Part shown: in pieces, positions 59,606 to 64,000 of the stretch
Numbering within the stretch: position 1 is the first letter of the stretch
Layout: every line of letters begins with the position of its first letter
Assembly: GCA_035249905.1 (NCBI GenBank)
Contig: DATFFT010000095.1
Span: 24,902 to 88,901, forward strand
Reading direction: 5' to 3'
Source: JAOUEA01 sp035249905
GTDB lineage: Bacteria > Actinomycetota > UBA4738 > HRBIN12
DNA: 64,000 bases
The notes under the pieces: generated by a model
Database searches by the model: none
The model's input: the letters and a program-made list of their open reading frames with translations, nothing else
What the model was told of the DNA's origin: nothing
Translations under genes and position numbers: made by a program

Positions 59606-60628
59606 ATGATGAGTCCACAGACGCGTCCTTCATCCTCCCGCCGCCGAACCGCGCGCGGCGCGTTCGGCCTCGCGCTCCTCGTCGTGGCCGTGGCTGCGGC
59701 GACCTTCGCGCCGGCGGACGCCACGACCCGGGTCCGCGAGAAGCATCTCAATCTCGACATCGCCCGGCGGGTCCAGGCAAGGCTCGCCGCGGCCGGGATC
59801 CCGGTGGTGATGACCCGCACGACGGACCGGACGGTCTCGCTCCGCTCCCGCACGGCGCTCGCCAATGCCCGGCGGGTCGACGCCTTCGTGTCGATCCACA
59901 ACAACGCCTCGCGGAACCGCTCGGCCGGGGGCAGCGAGGTCTACCACCAGATACGGGGCGGAGCCTCCAGGACGCTCGGCTCGCTGATCCGGACCCAGCT
60001 CGCCCGGAGCCCGGGCCTGCGGACCTCGCTCCGTTCCCGCCGGGGCGATCACGGCGACTACTACTACGTGCTGCGCAACACGCGGATGCCTGCGGTGATC
60101 GTCGAGGGTGCTTACGTGTCGAACCCCCGCGAGGCTCGGCTCCTCGCGAGCCCTTCGTTCCGGCAGAAGCTGGCCGACGCGATCGTCCGCGGGATCCTCG
60201 CCTTCCAGAAGACGTTGACCGCCGCACCGCTCCCGGCCCTGCAGACGCCGCAGCGTGTGGCGGTGCCGGCGCTTCCCGCGCCGTCGGCGCTCGCCGGCAC
60301 CGCGATCAACTCGCGGACGGTGTCGCTGTCGTGGGAGCCTGCGCTGGCCGCATCGTCCTACAACGTGTACCGCGACGGCGCGTTGATCGGCTCGCTCGAC
60401 GGCGACGCGCTCGAGGCGATCGCAGGAACCGCGCAACTCCTGTCGTTCACCGACGTGTGGGCCGCGCCGGGCCAGACCTACCGCTACGAGGTCGCGGCGG
60501 CGACGCCGACGCCCGCTGCGTCACTCGAGTCGGTCGCCGCACGGGTGTCGGTGCGAACGCCGCCGATCTTCGTCGCGCTCGACCCGGGCCACGGTGGATC
60601 CGACCCGGGCGCGCTCGGCGGGTACTGA
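59606..60628 (+). CDS. N-acetylmuramoyl-L-alanine amidase with apparently circularly permuted Amidase_3 domain
   Basis: Secreted 340-residue protein: a signal peptide (about 1-40), then Amidase_3 sequence starting mid-domain at REKHLNLDIARRVQ (44-57), SIHNNAS (His98) and VIVEGAYVSN (catalytic Glu167), then a fibronectin III-like domain (about 225-318). The last 20 residues are the missing beginning of Amidase_3: IFVALDPGHGGSDPGALGGY (321-340), with His329 as the first zinc ligand. In normal amidases this strand precedes the REK...L segment directly. All four catalytic elements are present, so a working permuted fold is possible. ATG 59606 or 59609; the gene is divergent from mreB. Confidence 0.8.
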   Translation: MMSPQTRPSSSRRRTARGAFGLALLVVAVAAATFAPADATTRVREKHLNLDIARRVQARLAAAGIPVVMTRTTDRTVSLRSRTALANARRVDAFVSIHNNASRNRSAGGSEVYHQIRGGASRTLGSLIRTQLARSPGLRTSLRSRRGDHGDYYYVLRNTRMPAVIVEGAYVSNPREARLLASPSFRQKLADAIVRGILAFQKTLTAAPLPALQTPQRVAVPALPAPSALAGTAINSRTVSLSWEPALAASSYNVYRDGALIGSLDGDALEAIAGTAQLLSFTDVWAAPGQTYRYEVAAATPTPAASLESVAARVSVRTPPIFVALDPGHGGSDPGALGGY

Positions 60629-60760
60629 GGTAGCGGGCGGGGCACACCACGGAACGCGGCGATGAGGTCGGTCTTTCAGGTGGCCCGCGTGAGCGCGCCG
60701 CCGAACCAGCGAATCGTCGGAAAAACCGCGCGGACCGCAGCCCTCAGACCGGGATGGGCT

Positions 60761-61366
60761 TTAGATCTGAGTGTCCAGGTCGCCAGTGAGCACGAACGTG
60801 ACGAGCACCTTCGCCCCACCCGGCTGCCGGAAGTTACAGTCGCCGACTACCTTCGCGAGCATCGCCCCATGGCCCACCGTCGCCCCCGCCGCCGTCGGCC
60901 GTCCGAATGGATCGTCGACGATGTCACGGATGTACAGGCGCGAAAGCCAATTGGGAGCCCTGAATCGATCGTCGCCGATGACGAGGGTCGGGAAGTACCA
61001 GAAGGTTGGACGGTAGCCGACCAAGGTATTCGTCGGATCCGTTTGCACGATGGCAAGTCGTAGGCGTGGGAGCGGAGGGCCGTAGCCGCACCCTCCGGTC
61101 CAGGTTGGATAGGTGAACTGGAACGGGCCGAGGAAGTCGTTGATCTGCACCTTCAAGGGCCCGCAGAACCCCTGCGCCGAGAAGCGCACCTGATTGCCCG
61201 CGATCACGCGCAGCGGACCCTGTGCGACACACACGCCTCGAACGAGGTTCGTGTCCACCGCGTTGCCAGGACCCACGGTCGAAACCAGCGCCACGACGAC
61301 GAGCAGCGCGAGGGCGATCCTCCCGCCGGCCCATCGGCTTCCGTGAACGTTCCGCATCGCGCTCAT
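60761..61366 (-). CDS. Secreted hypothetical protein (pair member 1)
   Basis: A 201-residue protein with a signal peptide (IALALLVVVALVSTVGPGNA) and a mature domain of about 165 residues with four cysteines (GVCVAQ, GFCGPL, GGCGYG, GDCNFR). Its ATG overlaps the stop of the neighbouring secreted-protein gene by one base (TGATG). No family is recognised. Confidence 0.6.
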   Translation of the reverse strand: MSAMRNVHGSRWAGGRIALALLVVVALVSTVGPGNAVDTNLVRGVCVAQGPLRVIAGNQVRFSAQGFCGPLKVQINDFLGPFQFTYPTWTGGCGYGPPLPRLRLAIVQTDPTNTLVGYRPTFWYFPTLVIGDDRFRAPNWLSRLYIRDIVDDPFGRPTAAGATVGHGAMLAKVVGDCNFRQPGGAKVLVTFVLTGDLDTQI

Positions 61367-61911
61367 CACGCCTCCACCTGGACGCCCACGAACGGGAGAG
61401 ATGCGAACGGAGTGAAGAGCGCCCCCCACGTCGGGTGCAAGAACTTCAGCGCGAATCCCCCCTGGGACGCTGACGTGCCGCCCATGCACCTCGCGGTCAC
61501 GATCGGCATGTAGACCCCTTCCTCGGGGAAGGCCTGCTGGATCGAGCCCGAGTTGCATGAGCCGGCGAACGGTGCCCCACCGACGGTCGTTCCGGAGATC
61601 GTGAACGGCTTGGTCAACAGGGGCGTGGTCGGGGGGCAGTTGTTGGGGCAGAAATGCTGCACCGACAGGTACTGAATTAACGTCGCCGACGCGACAACCT
61701 GAACGCCGCGCAGGCGACCGATGATCCTCACCTGCTTGAAATTCGTGTACATGTCGCAGTGATCTTCGAAGCACCGCGACCTGCCGGTTTCGATCCCCGC
61801 GACCACGCCCTTCGGGATCGGCACGGTCGTCGCCTGCGACGGGACGCTGATCGCGAGCGCCCCCAGGAGCGCGACGAAAGCGAGAAGCCTGGTCGAACGC
61901 GTGTGCCCCAT
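61366..61911 (-). CDS. Secreted hypothetical protein (pair member 2)
   Basis: A 181-residue protein with a signal peptide (STRLLAFVALLGALAISVPS) and a Cys-rich mature part (RCFEDHC, HFCPNNCPP, SCNSG, RCMGG), suggesting several disulfides. It is coupled to the gene at 60761-61366; the two products have similar size, secretion signals and beta-rich character and may act together. ATG 61911 is preferred over upstream in-frame starts. No family is recognised. Confidence 0.6.
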   Translation of the reverse strand: MGHTRSTRLLAFVALLGALAISVPSQATTVPIPKGVVAGIETGRSRCFEDHCDMYTNFKQVRIIGRLRGVQVVASATLIQYLSVQHFCPNNCPPTTPLLTKPFTISGTTVGGAPFAGSCNSGSIQQAFPEEGVYMPIVTARCMGGTSASQGGFALKFLHPTWGALFTPFASLPFVGVQVEA

Positions 61912-62044
61912 GGATCCCCCGATCCTGTCCCACCCGCCGAGCCGCAGGCGTGGTCCGAATTGTACGCATCTGGGGGTTCCGCGCAATAGGGGGACAAAAA
62001 TGGAGCAAACGACCTCTCAGGCGTTTTGGCCGCCTCGGCCGGTT

Positions 62045-62455
62045 CTAGGCCCCCGGGAAGAACAGGGCCAGTTCGCGTTCTGCCGAGGCCGGGGAGTCCG
62101 AGCCGTGGACGATGTTCTCGGTCATCTCGATCGCAAGGTCGCCGCGGATCGTGCCCAGGTCCGCCTTCTTGGGGTCGGTCGCCCCCATCAGGGTCCGAAC
62201 CACCGATACGGCCTCGTCGCCCTCGACGGCCATCGCGACGAGCGGTCCCCCGGTGATGAAGTTCACGAGGTCACCGAAGAACGGTTTCTCACGATGCTCG
62301 GCGTAGTGGTCGCCGGCCATCTCCTTGTCCATAGTGAGCATCCGCATCTCGACGATGGTCAGGCCCTTGGCTTCGAGACGCCGGACCACTTCGCCGATCA
62401 GCCGCCGCCGCACGCCGTCCGGCTTGACGAGCACGAGCGTTCGTTGGATCGCCAT
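62045..62455 (-). CDS. ndk: Nucleoside diphosphate kinase
   Basis: NDP kinase of 136 residues with the phosphohistidine His117 in NIVHGSD and the N-terminal RTLVLVKPDGV strand. GGAGGAAG lies upstream of ATG 62455. It follows folC and valS in the typical actinobacterial order. Confidence 0.97.
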   Translation of the reverse strand: MAIQRTLVLVKPDGVRRRLIGEVVRRLEAKGLTIVEMRMLTMDKEMAGDHYAEHREKPFFGDLVNFITGGPLVAMAVEGDEAVSVVRTLMGATDPKKADLGTIRGDLAIEMTENIVHGSDSPASAERELALFFPGA

Positions 62456-62498
62456 CGCTCTTCCTCCGTTCGCTCCGGCAGCCGGCCGGAGCCCGCAC

Positions 62499-62504
62499 AG
62501 TATA
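62499..62504 (-). promoter_or_regulatory. -10 box of ndk promoter
   Basis: On the minus strand TATACT (62504-62499) lies 43 bases before the ndk ATG and just after the folC stop, so ndk probably has its own promoter with a leader of about 37 bases. No strong -35 is seen inside the folC end. Confidence 0.4.
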
Positions 62505-62512
62505 GGAGTCGC

Positions 62513-63796
62513 TCACATCCCGAGAACGAGCGCTCGCGCCTCTCCGACCGTCACGAACGAACCCGTGACCAGGATCGCGTCCTTCTCGCCGGCCAGCTCG
62601 ATCGCCTGTGCGACGGCACCCTCGACCGTCGCGGCAGTGCGCGGCTCCGCTCCGAGCCGCGCCGTCTCCTTCGTCAATCGATCGGCGGGCGCGGCGCGCG
62701 GCGACCGCGGGGTCGTCGCGATCACGACGTCGGCCGCGGGGACCAACGCTTCGGCCACGCCGGCGACGTCCTTGTCGTCGAGCATGCCGATCACGAGCAG
62801 CAGCCCCTCGTGCGCGAACGACTCGCGGACGGTCAAGGCGAGTTCGCGCGCGGCCGCCGGGTTGTGCGCTCCGTCGACGATCAGCAAGGGGCGCCGGCGC
62901 AAAACCTCCATCCGGCCGGGCGAGCGCACCGTCGCGAGCACCTCCCGCACCAGCTCGTCCTCGAGCGGCCGGTCGCCCAGGAACGCGTGAACAGCCGCGA
63001 GCCCCAGCAGCACGTCGGTCGCCATCCGCTCGCCGTACAGGGGCACGAACACCTGCCGGTAGGTGCGATCACCGACGCGGAGGTCCAGCGCCTGCCCGCC
63101 GACGGCGAGCTCGCGCTCCTCGATGGCGAAGTCCGGACCCACCTCGCGGAGCGACGCGCCGGTTCGCCGCGCGCGCTCCTCGATGACCGCACGGACGTCG
63201 GGGGAACGCTCGCCGGTCACGACGATCGCCTCCGGCTTGATGATCCCGACCTTCTCGCCGGCGATCTGAACCGGGGTCGAGCCGAGCTCGGGATGGTCGC
63301 GCGTTACCTCGGTGATGACGGCGACGCGCCCGTCGACGAGGTTGGTCGCGTCCCACTCACCGCCCATGCCGACCTCCATCACCGCGACGTCGGCCGCGCG
63401 CTCCGCGAACCACGTCTCGGCGAGCAGCGTGAGCGTCTCGAAATAGGTGACGCGTTCGCCGAGCGCGTCGACCTGGCTCAGGAACGGTTCGAGATAGGTC
63501 AGCGTCTCGGCGAAGGCAGCTTCCGATATCGGCTCGCCGTCGTAGGCGATCCGCTCGCGGATGGAGTGCAGGTGGGGCGAGGTGTACGTCCCGACCGACA
63601 GGCCGGCCGCGCGAACCAATGCGGTCGCCACGAACGCGGTGGTCGTCTTCCCGTTCGTTCCGGTGATGTGGATCGAGGGATAGGTGCGTTGCGGGTGGTC
63701 GAGCAGATCCGACACGGCTCGTACCCGATCGAGGTCGGGCACCATCCGGGTCGGGATCCGGTCGTCCAGCGCCCGAAGTGCCTCCGCGTAGTCCAT
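62513..63796 (-). CDS. folC: Folylpolyglutamate/dihydrofolate synthase
   Basis: Mur-ligase-family folate enzyme of 427 residues. The P-loop is TGTNGKTTT (about 45-53), with SPHLHSIRERI, MEVGMGGEWDATN and VDGAHNPAAARELA as further family motifs. ATG 63796 lies seven bases after the valS stop, the common valS-folC operon. Confidence 0.95.
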   Translation of the reverse strand: MDYAEALRALDDRIPTRMVPDLDRVRAVSDLLDHPQRTYPSIHITGTNGKTTTAFVATALVRAAGLSVGTYTSPHLHSIRERIAYDGEPISEAAFAETLTYLEPFLSQVDALGERVTYFETLTLLAETWFAERAADVAVMEVGMGGEWDATNLVDGRVAVITEVTRDHPELGSTPVQIAGEKVGIIKPEAIVVTGERSPDVRAVIEERARRTGASLREVGPDFAIEERELAVGGQALDLRVGDRTYRQVFVPLYGERMATDVLLGLAAVHAFLGDRPLEDELVREVLATVRSPGRMEVLRRRPLLIVDGAHNPAAARELALTVRESFAHEGLLLVIGMLDDKDVAGVAEALVPAADVVIATTPRSPRAAPADRLTKETARLGAEPRTAATVEGAVAQAIELAGEKDAILVTGSFVTVGEARALVLGM

Positions 63797-63803
63797 CGCC
63801 GGC

Positions 63804-64000
63804 TCAGCCGAGGTCGCGAAGCGCCTCGCGCAGGCGGTCGAGCGTCAGCTCCACCTCGGACAGACGTTCACGCCGCTGCTCGACGACCTCCTCCGGCGCG
63901 TTCGCCATGAAACCCGGGTTTGCAAGCTTGCCGCGGGCGCGTTCCGCCTCCGAGGACTGCGCCGCGATCTCTCTCCCCAGGCGCGCGCGTTCGGCGTCGA
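63804..64000 (-). CDS. valS: Valyl-tRNA synthetase, C-terminal end (partial)
   Basis: The last 65 codons of a gene that continues beyond the window edge. The translation ends with GKLANPGFMANAPEEVVEQ and a Leu/Arg/Glu coiled coil closing in LREALRDLG, the tRNA-binding coiled-coil arm typical of ValS C-termini. Adjacency to folC supports the call. Confidence 0.88.
   Translation of the reverse strand, partial: DAERARLGREIAAQSSEAERARGKLANPGFMANAPEEVVEQRRERLSEVELTLDRLREALRDLG

Noticed and set aside
61901..63910. A 669-codon open frame on the plus strand
   Set aside because: It is antisense to ndk and folC, which have all family motifs.

Overview
The window is a high-GC chromosomal segment from a rod-shaped actinobacterium, most likely an uncultured Actinomycetota lineage. 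The evidence is the gene order: phoH-ybeY-corC, hrcA (with a CIRCE operator)-dnaJ, hemW-lepA with divergent rpsT, holA-comEC-comEA-leuS, nadD-lytR-rsfS, obg-rpmA-rplU-rne, rodA-mrdA-mreDCB and ndk-folC-valS. Stop/start overlaps of the ATGA/GTGA type are very common, and GTG and TTG starts are frequent. I cannot place the organism below phylum from this sequence.

Layout. 1-19 kb: housekeeping genes, almost all on the minus strand (RNA maturation, heat shock, haem/translation, DNA uptake, leucyl-tRNA synthetase), with a sulfite-oxidase-like molybdoenzyme inserted. 20-25.5 kb: five translationally coupled plus-strand genes consisting of a phosphosulfolactate synthase (ComA), an unrecognised Cys/His-rich protein, two aspartase/fumarase-superfamily lyases and a D-cysteine-desulfhydrase-like PLP enzyme. 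This is the gene set reported for bacterial coenzyme M synthesis (xcbB/C/D/E of Xanthobacter autotrophicus), plus one extra protein. 25.5-32.9 kb: an OsmC protein, DUF1116 (AllG-like), DUF2877 (AllH-like), an MSMEG_0565-type glycosyltransferase, FdrA (AllF-like), an XRE-cupin regulator and a single-cysteine disulfide oxidoreductase. 32.9-37.9 kb: a variant of the 'Nit1C' nitrogen-starvation cluster (MSMEG_0572/NitB, MSMEG_0568 radical SAM, GNAT, AIR-synthase-like) in which the nitrilase is missing and an amidohydrolase_2 enzyme sits in its place.

38-45 kb: an accessory stretch of small membrane or secreted proteins, a PAP2 phosphatase, a metallophosphoesterase and a cyclase-ATPase-TPR regulator. 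The regulator gene lies between an intact tRNA-Ala(GGC) and a duplicated copy of that tRNA's 3' part in the same orientation, which is the footprint of tRNA-targeted integration; no integrase is visible. 45-64 kb: ribosome-associated and cell-wall elongation genes, ending in the 3' end of valS. Divergent from mreB is an N-acetylmuramoyl-L-alanine amidase whose catalytic domain appears circularly permuted: the DPGHGG strand, with the first zinc ligand, lies at the extreme C-terminus instead of the N-terminus.

How the parts may work together. The 20-38 kb block looks like a specialised sulfur/nitrogen small-molecule region: coenzyme M synthesis, a disulfide reductase that could keep a small thiol reduced, an oxamate-carbamoyltransferase-like trio, and a Nit1C-like pathway of unknown product. 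That these form one system is inference from proximity, not demonstrated.
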